This document shows positions 18,973 through 26,881 of a stretch of 34,526 nucleotides of DNA, piece by piece. A program made the translations under genes and the position numbers. The notes under the pieces were generated by a model. The model was not told where the DNA came from. It saw only the letters and a list, made by a program, of their open reading frames with translations, and made no database searches. This DNA comes from Desulfovibrionaceae bacterium. GTDB taxonomy: Bacteria; Desulfobacterota; Desulfovibrionia; Desulfovibrionales; Desulfovibrionaceae. The stretch is taken from NCBI GenBank assembly GCA_031082225.1, contig JAVHLG010000042.1, positions 1 through 34,526 on the forward strand. Direction: 5' to 3'. The number at the start of each line of letters is the position of its first letter. Position 1 is the first letter of the stretch.

Positions 18973-20344
18973 TCCGGCCGATCTGCTCATCATCGGCGGC
19001 GGCCCGGCCGGGACCGATGCGGCCCTGGCCGCGGCCGCCCTCGGCCTGCAAACCGTGCTCGTGGAGGCCGCCGAACTCGGCGGAACCTGCCTCAACCGGG
19101 GCTGCATCCCCACCAAGGTGCTGCTCGGGGCCACGGACGCCACGGACGAACTGGCCGCCCAAAGCCGCCTCAAACTCGCCGAGGGCCGCATTACCTACTC
19201 CCTGGCGGCGCTGCAAACCCGCAAGGACCGCCTCATCTCAGGAACCCGCACCGCCCTGGCCCAAGCCCTGGCCAAGGCCGGGGTCCGCCTCGAGACCGGA
19301 CGCGTCACCCGCCTTTCCCCGGGCTCGGCCCGCATCGACACCCCAAACGGCCCCCACAGCGTGCCCTTTTGCCTGTGCATCCTGGCCACGGGGTCTCGCC
19401 CGGCCGTCTATCCGTCCATGGCCCCGGACGGCCGCGCCGTGCTCGACTCCACGGCCCTTTTGGGCCTCACCCAGGTTCCCGAAAGCCTGATCATCGTCGG
19501 GGCCGGGGCCATCGGGCTGGAATTCGCCGACATCTTCCACCGCCTGGGGGCGCGCGTCATCCTCCTCGAAGGGGCCGAGCGCATCGCCCCGGCCGAAGAC
19601 CCCGACGTGTCCAAGGTGCTCACCCAGACGCTTTCCCGCAAGGGCTGCGTGGTCCGGGCCGGGGTGCGGGTCGCAAACCTGGCCACCGTGGACGGCCACG
19701 CCGTGCTGACGCTGGACACCGGCGAGGACATCCACGCCGAAAAGGCCCTGGTGGCCGTGGGCCGCTTCCCCAATTCCGACATCCCGGGCCTGGCCGACCT
19801 GGGGGTGCGGTTTTTAGGCGACGGCCAAAGCCGGGCCTGGATCGACGTCAACGACCACCTCCTGGCCGCCCCGGGCATCTACGCCGTGGGCGACGTCAAC
19901 GGCCGCACGCTTTTGGCCCATGCCGCGGCGCATCAGGCCTGCTACGCCGTGCGCCACGCCGCCGGAAAAACCGCCGAGGCCTACGCCCCCGGGGCCATCC
20001 CGGGCTGCATCTACGGCAACCCCGAGACCCTGCGCGTGGGCCGTTTGTCCCGCGAACTCAGCACGCTCGGTCTCGAACCCGAAGTCTCCGAGGTCCAACT
20101 GGCCGCCAACCCCATGGCCCAGGCCCATGCCGCCACGGCCGGATTCGTGCGCGTGGTCTGGCTTGACGGCCGCGTGGCGGGCGTTACGGCCGTTGGGCGC
20201 GGCGTGGCCGCCATGGGAACCCTGGCCACGCTCATGGTCAACCAGGGCTTTACCCGCGACGATGCCGAAAAAACCATCTTCCCCCACCCAGGCCTCGATG
20301 AATCCCTGCGCGCCGCGCTGTTGGCGGGCAGGAAGAAGGGGTAA
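18959..20344 (+). CDS. lpd: Dihydrolipoyl dehydrogenase
   Basis: A 461-residue FAD disulfide oxidoreductase (L protein) that reoxidises dihydrolipoyl-GcvH with NAD+. Seen: FAD-binding GGGPAGTDAALAAA near the N-terminus, the redox-active pair Cys44/Cys49 in GGTCLNRGCIPTK, the NAD-binding GAGAIGLEFADIF near residues 182-194, the second FAD motif GIYAVGDVNG, and the C-terminal catalytic His443/Glu448 in HPGLDE. The start overlaps gcvPB by 14 bp. Placement in the operon indicates a dedicated glycine-cleavage L protein rather than the pyruvate or 2-oxoglutarate dehydrogenase one. Confidence 0.95.
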   Translation: MTSADPADLLIIGGGPAGTDAALAAAALGLQTVLVEAAELGGTCLNRGCIPTKVLLGATDATDELAAQSRLKLAEGRITYSLAALQTRKDRLISGTRTALAQALAKAGVRLETGRVTRLSPGSARIDTPNGPHSVPFCLCILATGSRPAVYPSMAPDGRAVLDSTALLGLTQVPESLIIVGAGAIGLEFADIFHRLGARVILLEGAERIAPAEDPDVSKVLTQTLSRKGCVVRAGVRVANLATVDGHAVLTLDTGEDIHAEKALVAVGRFPNSDIPGLADLGVRFLGDGQSRAWIDVNDHLLAAPGIYAVGDVNGRTLLAHAAAHQACYAVRHAAGKTAEAYAPGAIPGCIYGNPETLRVGRLSRELSTLGLEPEVSEVQLAANPMAQAHAATAGFVRVVWLDGRVAGVTAVGRGVAAMGTLATLMVNQGFTRDDAEKTIFPHPGLDESLRAALLAGRKKG

Positions 20345-20364
20345 GGGGGAGGAGGGGGAGGAAA

Positions 20365-20387
20365 GGCTGCTGACAGTGTCAGCAGCC
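20365..20387 (+). terminator. Perfect hairpin after the glycine cleavage operon
   Basis: GGCTGCTGAC, a 3-nt loop AGT, then GTCAGCAGCC: a perfect 10-bp stem starting 20 bp after the lpd stop. No T-run follows (CGAAAATTACG), so it may be a 3'-end stabiliser or a factor-dependent stop rather than a classical intrinsic terminator. Confidence 0.45.
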
Positions 20388-20405
20388 CGAAAATTACGAG
20401 CAGGT

Positions 20406-20545
20406 CGCGGCTTGGCCGCGCCGTAAGCGAGTTATTTTCGTGCCTCTCCGCCCGGCGGCTTGGCCGCCGCTGGCGGCGCAAAGCCCCGCCAGGGGCTTTG
20501 TCATCAATGACTGACGGGGGAAACTTCTTGAAAGAAGTTTCCCCC
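20406..20545. repeat. Block of consecutive stem-loops (BIME-like intergenic repeat)
   Basis: Four successive inverted repeats within 140 bp: CGCGG/CCGCG (20406-20420), GGCGGC/GCCGCC (20454-20468), AAAGCCCC/GGGGCTTT (20480-20499), and the long palindrome GGGGGAAACTTCTT, GA, AAGAAGTTTCCCCC (20516-20545, 14-bp arms). The last is followed by a C-rich run and TTCAAGAACTTTCAA, a partial echo of the arm. The arrangement resembles multi-hairpin intergenic repeats dispersed in GC-rich genomes; dispersal cannot be shown from this window because no second copy occurs here. Confidence 0.6.
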
Positions 20546-20773
20546 CGCGCCCCCCTTCAAGAACTTTCAATGGGGGCGGCATGGCTGGGCGCGAGGAAGG
20601 GAAACCGTTTGGGCACCCGTTTCCGGAAAGTGGTGAGATGCGCTTTTTTTGCCCCGGATGTGAACGATTCTTCCGCCATGCCAGCCGATGATTCCGCCAT
20701 GCCGACCAGCGGTTCCGCCGTCGCCTGCGGCGCACAGCCCGGGCTTGAAAAACAGGGACTCTGGCGTCCCCGG

Positions 20774-20795
20774 GGAAGGGAAACCTTCCTTTTTT
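20774..20795 (+). terminator. Intrinsic terminator upstream of maf
   Basis: GGAAGG, loop GAAA, CCTTCC, then six T: a textbook rho-independent terminator on the plus strand, preceded by a second small hairpin (GGGAC/GTCCC at about 20756-20771). It ends only 37 bp before the maf start, so it either ends upstream transcription or acts as an attenuator in a maf leader. Confidence 0.72.
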
Positions 20796-20832
20796 ATGCT
20801 CCCGTAACGGCAAAGAAAGAAGGACGACTGTG

Positions 20833-21396
20833 ATGAAACGCCCCCTGATCCTGGCCTCGACCTCGCCGCGTCGCAAAGAGTTGCTGGAACTGGCGGGCCT
20901 GGATTTCAAGGTCATGCCCAGCCACGCCCTGGAGCCGCTGCCGGACGAGAGCGAATCTCCAGAAGAATATGCCCAGGCCATGGCCCGCATCAAGGCCGTG
21001 GAGGTGTCCGGCAGACACCCGGACGCGGTGGTGCTCGGCGCGGATTCGGTCGTGGTGGTGGATGACGACATCCTGGGAAAGCCGGTGGATGAGGCCGACG
21101 CACAGCGCATGCTGGGCATGCTGTCCGGCAGGACGCACCGCGTGGTGACGGGGGTGTGCGTGGTCATGCCAGGACGCGAGGACCGGATGTTTTTCGTGTC
21201 TACCGATGTCACCATGGCCGAGATTTCGCCCCAGGCCGCAAAGGCCTATGTGGCCACCGGCGAACCCATGGACAAGGCAGGGGCTTACGCCGTCCAGGGC
21301 CGCGCCGCCTGCTTCGTCACCAGGATAAACGGGTCGTATACCAATGTGGTGGGGTTGCCGCTGGCGGAGGTGGTGGAAGCCCTCAAAGCCCAGTAA
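20833..21396 (+). CDS. maf: Maf family nucleoside triphosphate pyrophosphatase
   Basis: A 187-residue cytoplasmic house-cleaning enzyme hydrolysing non-canonical or dTTP/UTP-type nucleotides to monophosphate and pyrophosphate. Seen: N-terminal ASTSPRRKELLELAGL (the Maf signature with the S-x-R-R-x-x-L-L core), VLGADSVVVVDDDILGKP with the catalytic Asp, TGVCV in the central sheet, and KAGAYAVQGRAACFV near the C-terminus, the QG motif common in YhdE-type dTTP/UTP pyrophosphatases. AGAAGGA precedes; a GTG three bases upstream of the ATG at 20833 is an alternative start. Confidence 0.92.
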   Translation: MKRPLILASTSPRRKELLELAGLDFKVMPSHALEPLPDESESPEEYAQAMARIKAVEVSGRHPDAVVLGADSVVVVDDDILGKPVDEADAQRMLGMLSGRTHRVVTGVCVVMPGREDRMFFVSTDVTMAEISPQAAKAYVATGEPMDKAGAYAVQGRAACFVTRINGSYTNVVGLPLAEVVEALKAQ

Positions 21397-21579
21397 CAAG
21401 AAAGGCGGGAGGTCGTTCACCCCGCCCGCATGTCCGCCCTCCCGGCCCGTACCCCTGCCGCCCATTGCGCCCTCGCCGCCTCTCGCCTATTCTCGGCCTT
21501 TCGCCTGAAACCGCACCGACGGGCTAGCCTCGTCCTGGCCGCCCCTCCCCGCACGATCCAGCCCCAAAAGGTGGTCCCC

Positions 21580-22356
21580 ATGTCCGACGCCCCCGCAATC
21601 GACCTTGCCCGCCACGACGCCGTGGCCGTCATTTCCCTGCGCCGCCCCGAGCGCCGCAACGCCGTCAACGCCGCCATGGCCGGAGAGCTTCGCCGGGCGC
21701 TGGCCGACATCGGCGCGGACCCGACCGTGCGGGTGGCGATATTGACCGGCGACGCAGCCTGTTTCTGCGCCGGGATGGACCTTGCGGCCTTTCTGGACGG
21801 CCAGGGGCAGGAGACCAACTCCGGGCCGGGACGCTTTGCCGGGGTGGCCGCCCACACCCTGGACATCCCCCTGCTGGCCGCCGTGGAGGGCCCCGTCCTG
21901 GCTGGCGGATTTGAGATGGCCCTGGCCTGCGACATGATCGTGGCTGGCCAGGACGCCTTTTTCGGGCTGCCGGAGGTGCGGGTGGGGCTTTTTCCCGCTG
22001 CGGGCGGCGCTTTCCGCCTCATGCGCGCCCTGCCCCCCAATCTGGCCATGGAGATGCTGTGCGCCGCAAAACGTCTCTCCGCCGCCGAGGCGCACCGCTT
22101 CGGCCTGGTCAACCGGCTGGTCCCGGCCGGAACGGCGCTGGCGGCCGCCCTGGATCTGGCCCGGGAGATCGCGGCCATGGCCCCGCTTGGGGTGCGCGCC
22201 GCGCTGCGGCTGGCCCGGGCCGCCCGCGACGCCGACGCGGATCGGCTGTGGGCCGAAAACGACGTCCTGTGGGCGAAAATTTCCGCCTCGGCCGACGCGG
22301 CGGAAGGCCCACGCGCCTTTCTCGAAAAGCGGCCGCCCGTATGGACAGGGGCGTAG
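21580..22356 (+). CDS. Enoyl-CoA hydratase/isomerase family protein
   Basis: A 258-residue crotonase-fold protein. The oxyanion-hole stretches FCAGMDLAAF (62-71) and EGPVLAGGFEMALACD (103-118) are present, and both glutamates used by true hydratases are conserved (E112 in GGFE and E132 in LPEVRVG). The enzyme should therefore be able to hydrate an enoyl-CoA, though the physiological substrate is unknown. The start at 21580 is chosen because AAAGGTGG lies just upstream; the frame extends to 21430 in a low-complexity leader without signals. No fatty-acid or CoA-ligase genes are adjacent. Confidence 0.88.
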   Translation: MSDAPAIDLARHDAVAVISLRRPERRNAVNAAMAGELRRALADIGADPTVRVAILTGDAACFCAGMDLAAFLDGQGQETNSGPGRFAGVAAHTLDIPLLAAVEGPVLAGGFEMALACDMIVAGQDAFFGLPEVRVGLFPAAGGAFRLMRALPPNLAMEMLCAAKRLSAAEAHRFGLVNRLVPAGTALAAALDLAREIAAMAPLGVRAALRLARAARDADADRLWAENDVLWAKISASADAAEGPRAFLEKRPPVWTGA

Positions 22357-22506
22357 TCGCAGGGCCGCCGGTTTCGTCGACGCCGCTGGCACCACGACTG
22401 CGCGTGTTCCGTGGACCGGGCGCATCCCTGGCGCGTTTGCAGGGAAATCCGGTTCACCGCGACGCCGAGTCGCTGCTTATGAGGGAGTCATGTCTCCCCG
22501 ACCTTC

Positions 22507-22609
22507 GCCATGCTTCAGCGCCATGTTTCTGCGCCATGCTTCAGCGCCATGTTTCTGCGCCATGCGACCGTGCCGTGCGTCTGCGCCATGCGTCGCGCCA
22601 TGCGTCTGC
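22507..22609. repeat. 13-bp tandem repeat, eight units
   Basis: Eight consecutive units beginning GCCATG or GCCGTG: GCCATGCTTCAGC and GCCATGTTTCTGC alternate twice exactly (so also a 26-bp unit repeated perfectly), then GCCATGCGACCGT, GCCGTGCGTCTGC, a 12-bp GCCATGCGTCGC and GCCATGCGTCTGC. It sits in the 319-bp gap between two convergent genes (enoyl-CoA hydratase and glyA), which otherwise shows no gene. Confidence 0.85.
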
Positions 22610-22675
22610 GCCGGACGGGGCAGACCGGGCGGACGCCCCTCCGCGCCCGCCCGGCCTGTGCACTATCTCGGAAGG

Positions 22676-23938
22676 TTATGCGTCCAGCCCCGGCACCGGG
22701 AAGAGACGGCAGACATCCGCAACACGTCCCCGTATGTCCGCCCGTAGCGCCGCATCATCGGGACTGGCCAGCACGTCGGCCATCCAACCGGCCAGTTGCG
22801 CCATCTCCGGCTCCTTCATGCCCCGGGCCGTGGCCGCCGGGGTGCCCACCCGGATGCCCGAGGGCCGAAGCGGCGGGTTCGGATCGTCCGGGATGATCTG
22901 CTTGTTGGTGGTGATGCCCGCCGCGTCCAGAAGCTCTTCCGCCGTCCGGCCGTTGAGCCCGAAGCTTTGCTGCGTGTTCACCACCAGCATGTGGTTGTCC
23001 GTGCCGCCGGTCACCAGCGCCGCGCCACGCTGGTTGAACGTGGCCGCCATGGCCCTGGCGTTGGCCAGCACCTGGGCGGCGTAGTCCGCGAATTCGGGTT
23101 GCAGGGCCTTGCCCAGCGTCACGGCGATGCCCGCGATGACGTTCATGTGCGGGCCGCCCTGAAGTCCCGGAAAGACCGACTTGTCGATGGCCGCCGCGAT
23201 GTCCTTGCGGCACAGGATCATGCCGCCGCGCGGACCGCGAAGGGACTTGTGCGAGGTGGTGGTCATGACGTCGAAGCCGAAATCCAGGGGGTTTCGCATC
23301 ACGTTCCCGGCCACAAGCCCGGCATAGTGCGAGGCGTCGCACATGGTGTACGCCCCCACCTCGTCGGCCACGGCCTTGAATGCCGCATAGTCCAGGTCGC
23401 GCGGATAGGAGGTGTAGCCGCACAAGACCAGCCTCGGCCGGTGCTGCCGGGCCAGTTCCCGCACCGCGTCCATGTCGATGGCCCCTGTGGCCGGATCGGT
23501 CTTGTAGCGCACGAAGGTGAAAAGCCGCCCCATGTGCGACACGGGCGCGCCATGCGTCAGATGCCCGCCATGCGACAGGTCCATGGCCAGGATGGTGTCG
23601 CCGGGGTTGAGCAGCCCCAGGTACACGGCCTGGTTCATGGGCGAACCGGACAGGGGCTGCACGTTGGCGTGTTCGCTGCGAAACACGCGGCAGGCGCGCT
23701 GCCGGGCCAGGTTTTCCACCTGGTCCGTGAACTCCTGGCCGCCGTAGTAGCGCCGCCCGGGATAGCCTTCGGAATACTTGTTGGTGAAGACGCTGCCGAG
23801 CACGGCCAGCACCTCGGGATAGGTGTAGTTTTCGGACGGGATCAGTTCGATGCCGAGCCGCTGCCGGTTTTCCTCGCCGGTCAGGGTGGCGAATACTTCG
23901 GGGTCGGTGGCGGAAAGCTGGTCTCGCAGGGCGCGCAT
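22676..23938 (-). CDS. glyA: Serine hydroxymethyltransferase (divergent type)
   Basis: A 420-residue PLP enzyme interconverting serine and glycine with THF as one-carbon carrier. PLP lysine K231 lies in TTTSHKSLRGPRGG; active-site residues Tyr55, Glu57, Arg63 and Tyr65 fall in NKYSEGYPGRRYYGG, and the PLP-ring Asp/His pair in CDASHYAGLV. It differs from the common bacterial form: ELIPSENYTYPEV, LSGSPMNQAVYLGLL and DASHYAG replace the usual ELIASEN, SGAQAN and D-A-H-V-A-G versions, so it may be a second SHMT type in this genome. The start at 23938 follows AAGGAGGAG. A ZTP/ZMP riboswitch and a sigma70 promoter precede it. Its first ~80 codons are repeated at 26965-27205. Confidence 0.94.
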   Translation of the reverse strand: MRALRDQLSATDPEVFATLTGEENRQRLGIELIPSENYTYPEVLAVLGSVFTNKYSEGYPGRRYYGGQEFTDQVENLARQRACRVFRSEHANVQPLSGSPMNQAVYLGLLNPGDTILAMDLSHGGHLTHGAPVSHMGRLFTFVRYKTDPATGAIDMDAVRELARQHRPRLVLCGYTSYPRDLDYAAFKAVADEVGAYTMCDASHYAGLVAGNVMRNPLDFGFDVMTTTSHKSLRGPRGGMILCRKDIAAAIDKSVFPGLQGGPHMNVIAGIAVTLGKALQPEFADYAAQVLANARAMAATFNQRGAALVTGGTDNHMLVVNTQQSFGLNGRTAEELLDAAGITTNKQIIPDDPNPPLRPSGIRVGTPAATARGMKEPEMAQLAGWMADVLASPDDAALRADIRGRVADVCRLFPVPGLDA

Positions 23939-23980
23939 GGGCTCCTCCTTGACAGGAAGGTTGGCGTCGGGTGCGACGCA

Positions 23981-24053
23981 GCCCAGGCGAGCGGCATGAA
24001 GAGGTTTCGCGCTTCCCCGTGGTGGCCCACGTTTCTCGCCAGTCACGCGAAAC
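23981..24053 (-). promoter_or_regulatory. ZTP/ZMP riboswitch controlling glyA
   Basis: The minus-strand RNA reads P1 GTTTCGCG, then TGACTGGCGAG, a hairpin CGTGGGCCACCACG, GGGGAAG, and the P1 partner CGCGAAAC; after a short linker comes GCCGCTCGCCTGGGC. This is the conserved two-part architecture of the ZTP (pfl) riboswitch class: CGUGACUGGCG, ...CGGGGAGCG, and CCGCCUGGGC. The class senses ZMP/ZTP, signalling 10-formyl-THF shortage, and commonly controls purine and folate genes including glyA. Between aptamer and ATG there is GCGTC/GACGC, and CCTTC that can pair with GGAGG of the Shine-Dalgarno, suggesting translational control (inference). Recognition is from memory of the consensus; a covariance-model search would confirm. 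Confidence 0.88.
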
Positions 24054-24075
24054 GGTTGTGTGAGAGGCAGTGCCC

Positions 24076-24104
24076 ATGTAGACCGGGGAGGGGCGGGGCG
24101 TCAA
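24076..24104 (-). promoter_or_regulatory. Sigma70-like promoter of glyA
   Basis: Minus strand TTGACG (24099-24104), 17-bp spacer, CTACAT (24076-24081). Transcription would begin near 24069, about 15 nt before the riboswitch P1 stem. The same boxes with one change are kept in the duplicated copy. Confidence 0.6.
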
Positions 24105-24340
24105 GGGTGCGGCGGCAGCGCGCTTCCGCACCGGCAGCCATGGGGTGACAACCGTATCCCCAGGGTTGCGCGCGCCGATCCACCGCCCTTTCGGCTGGCC
24201 CCCATGCCCAAAGCATCGAGAATATTCACCGGCTGCCGCCGCCCCAGGCCGGACAGCACCCAACCCGCGTTCATCACCCGTCGAGTCGCCGCATTGAACG
24301 TGAGGCCGCAAAAAAACCGCAGCGTCTGTACTCCTTCCTG

Positions 24341-26548
24341 TCAATAATGGCAGACCGGCGTGTCGCCGCACGTCTCATGGACGCAGGTATACGGACTCCC
24401 GTTGTTATAGAAATACCACTCCCCTATCCTGCCTGTTTTGTCATCGCAATACATGCCAGATATCTCCAGCGTCCCATCCAAAAGATACGACTTGTACGCG
24501 CCCGTCAACTCGCCATCCGTGTAGTGGCGTTCAACCCATGGATTCCCGTTCTCCCACCACCATTTGAAACTTCCGTGATAAACGTCTCCCTTGTACTCGA
24601 TATGCGACGCCTTCTTGAAGTTTTCATGCCAGGTGATGACAAGCTCCCGTTCCCCGGTTGCGACATCATAGCAATATGCCGATATCGGCTTTGAGCTGTC
24701 GTCGTTATCGTATCTCTCTTCAGCGACAATAAATCCAAGTGTAGGATGCTTCCAGGTCCGTATGCTCCCCACATATTGCATCGGCCACCTGGGCGGCACG
24801 TCCAGGCAATACTGCGGTTCGCCGTCCAGCCGGATCTGGACCGTGGCCAGATGCGCCGTCCGGTAGGGATAGGACGTGTCGCCGTTGCTGGCCACGGCGA
24901 TGACCGCATCCCCCTGGCCCACGCTGAAATGCAGCGGTTCTCCCGGCGTGATGACGCCCAGGCGCGTATAGCCCGCGCCCGAGGAAATCTTGTACAGCGC
25001 ATAACTGATGTTGTCGGCCTCTTTGGCCACAGCGGCCCACTTCGTGTCGCCGGACTCCAGATGGTTGAACATGACCCTCCAGATCCGTCCCGAAAACGGC
25101 TCGATGCTGTCGGAAAATATGCCGTATGGCTGGTAGCCGTCGGTTGGGGTCTTGAGATACTTGGTGATGCTGCTCGGCAAGGCTGGCCAGGCGGAATAGG
25201 CCGTGGTCTTCGAAGCGGCTTTCTCCAAAAAATTTATCCACTTGGACGATGTCGTGGTCATGCCCCCCTCGGTTTCGATGAGCGCGCCCAGGTCGGACAG
25301 CCCGGAAGTTCCCGTTCCCTGGGCCTGGATGTTGCGCCACAGGTCGTAGACGAACACGTCACTGCCACGCGCGTCGCGCAGATAGCGCAAAAACCCCGAC
25401 GCCCAATATCCAAGATTCTGGATGCCGGTATGCCCCCCCCCGGTCGCCAGCCCATACTGGTAATCCGGGAGGGTGTTGAGAAACACCTGCGAGACGTAGG
25501 TGGACGACCCCAGCATCACCCCCTCGAACCACACCGACGAGGCCTCGGACAGGAGAAGGAAATGCGGCGTGGCCAAAGGATGACGCAGGGCCAGGGCGGA
25601 CCTCGGGTTGTAGAGATTCTGGATGATGTGGAAGTATTCGTGTCCGATCGTCGCCTTGAGGCGCTCCAGGTGTTCCGGCGTGCAGATTTCCACGTTGATG
25701 TTCATGTACTGCCCGCCCTTGCCCGAGAGCGGCACGCCCACCTCGCCGTCGATCTCGCCCATGCCCCGCTCCACGGTGATGTTCACCGGGTTTCGCAGGC
25801 CGGTGGTGGCAAACCCCATGTCCGCCAGTTTCGCATAGGCGGATTCCGCAAAATTGAGGATCTGCTGCGGGATGTCTTCCGGATGGGCTGCTATCGAGGC
25901 CGGATAATACAGGCGGAAATGGTCGCTGCGCAGTGTCTCGAAACCGGTGATGCGCCAAAAGGTGGCCTCACGCCGGGTGGCGACGTCGAGCGGCGCGTCT
26001 TGCCTGCGATTGGCCGCCGGCAGCGATTCGCTGTCGTTTGGGCCGATGTCGACGTAGAGCATCCCGGAAACCACCCGGCCCATGACCAGGGTCGGCCGGA
26101 CGTCGCTTCGATCACTGCCGACAATCAGGTTGTCGGCCAAGGCCACAGGTATTTCCCGGTCCAGACCTCCGACGAAACCAAGGCAGAGTGTCAGTGGTCG
26201 GTTCCAGCCTTGCGCCTCCACCCGGAGCGTCCAGACCAGGGATTGGCGGTTGCCCAGGTAGTCGGGGTCAACCTGTCGGCCGGAAAGCGCGACCTGGGTT
26301 GCCGATGCAAATCCCCCAGCCGGAACGGTCACCGATACCTCGCCCACGGCCAGGACGCCGCCAGCGGAACCAATAGCGGCGCGTGCCGAGGGACTTGCCG
26401 CCGCAACGACCGCTGGAATCATCAAGAGCAGAACATCACCCTCCGCCTCAGTCTGGGCAAAAGCGTTATTGCAACACATGGAATGTGCGCCTATGAAATA
26501 CAACACGAAAACCAGTACGAAGACATGACGATCTTTATTTGGCATCAT
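24341..26548 (-). CDS. Secreted putative zinc metallopeptidase with MORN-like C-terminal repeats
   Basis: A 735-residue exported protein I cannot assign to a named family. Seen: a signal peptide (hydrophobic core about residues 9-20, likely cleavage after AFA at about 32); a beta-rich N-terminal part with a ZU5-like stretch (GGVLAVGEVSVTVPAGGFAS, about 63-82); a central domain with HEYFH (303-307) preceded by TIG, and LLSEASSVWFEG (332-343) offering a third glutamate ligand, as in gluzincin peptidases; and C-terminal MORN/YwqK-like motifs (GSFKWWWENGNP, TGAYKSYLLDGTL, GRIGEWYFYNNGSP). The start is set at tandem ATGs 26548/26545, downstream of CGGGGA; a GTG at 26581 also fits. It lies between the two copies of the glyA 5' segment and is less GC-rich than its neighbours. 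Confidence 0.8.
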   Translation of the reverse strand: MMPNKDRHVFVLVFVLYFIGAHSMCCNNAFAQTEAEGDVLLLMIPAVVAAASPSARAAIGSAGGVLAVGEVSVTVPAGGFASATQVALSGRQVDPDYLGNRQSLVWTLRVEAQGWNRPLTLCLGFVGGLDREIPVALADNLIVGSDRSDVRPTLVMGRVVSGMLYVDIGPNDSESLPAANRRQDAPLDVATRREATFWRITGFETLRSDHFRLYYPASIAAHPEDIPQQILNFAESAYAKLADMGFATTGLRNPVNITVERGMGEIDGEVGVPLSGKGGQYMNINVEICTPEHLERLKATIGHEYFHIIQNLYNPRSALALRHPLATPHFLLLSEASSVWFEGVMLGSSTYVSQVFLNTLPDYQYGLATGGGHTGIQNLGYWASGFLRYLRDARGSDVFVYDLWRNIQAQGTGTSGLSDLGALIETEGGMTTTSSKWINFLEKAASKTTAYSAWPALPSSITKYLKTPTDGYQPYGIFSDSIEPFSGRIWRVMFNHLESGDTKWAAVAKEADNISYALYKISSGAGYTRLGVITPGEPLHFSVGQGDAVIAVASNGDTSYPYRTAHLATVQIRLDGEPQYCLDVPPRWPMQYVGSIRTWKHPTLGFIVAEERYDNDDSSKPISAYCYDVATGERELVITWHENFKKASHIEYKGDVYHGSFKWWWENGNPWVERHYTDGELTGAYKSYLLDGTLEISGMYCDDKTGRIGEWYFYNNGSPYTCVHETCGDTPVCHY

Positions 26549-26881
26549 GCTTTTCCCCGGCAACCATATCTTAAGAATCACAATTTAAAAATATCCTGGC
26601 CAAATCTCATATGCCATCAGAACTCACGACGTCTCTCCGTCATGACATTCTTTCGTTATGCAACGGTGCCAATTTGTTCTCTCAATCATTCAGCATCATT
26701 AAATAGAACCACCGCATACGGGATATGAGACATTTTTCCGAACAAAGGATAGTCATCCTTATGAGAGAAATAGAACATGCCATAGAGTCTCGTCAAGCGC
26801 CAATCTCCCCATGGTGATACCTGCACCGTTTGATCCATATTTTTCCTAAGAACACCAAAGGTTATACACGTATGGTGGAGG
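26549..26881. other. AT-rich intergenic region upstream of the secreted protein gene
   Basis: About 330 bp of AT-rich sequence with no gene on either strand. It should carry the promoter of the 24341-26548 gene, but no hexamer pair at proper spacing was convincing. It abuts the degenerated end of the truncated glyA copy. Confidence 0.45.

Larger units (their letters stand above)
23705..24107. repeat. Direct repeat copy A: glyA 5' end, riboswitch and promoter
   Basis: About 400 bp matching 26965-27374 in the same orientation at a constant offset of 3,267 bp, with no gaps across most of the length. From the promoter to about codon 68 identity is very high by eye (isolated substitutions); it fades over codons 68-85. 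Homology stops abruptly just upstream of the -35 box, after the TCAAGGG at 24101-24107. Confidence 0.93.

Noticed and set aside
20635-20655. Intrinsic terminator at GCGCTTTTTTTG
   Set aside because: The imperfect CACC/GGTG-TTTCC/GGAAA hairpin upstream has mismatches and is about 8 nt away from the T-run.
22507-22609. CRISPR-like array
   Set aside because: Units are contiguous 13-mers without unique spacers, and no cas genes are present.
24301-24340. Terminator for the secreted protein gene around the A-run at 24310
   Set aside because: The T-run on the minus strand is not preceded by a GC-rich hairpin; the flanking CGG/GCGG elements do not form a stable stem.
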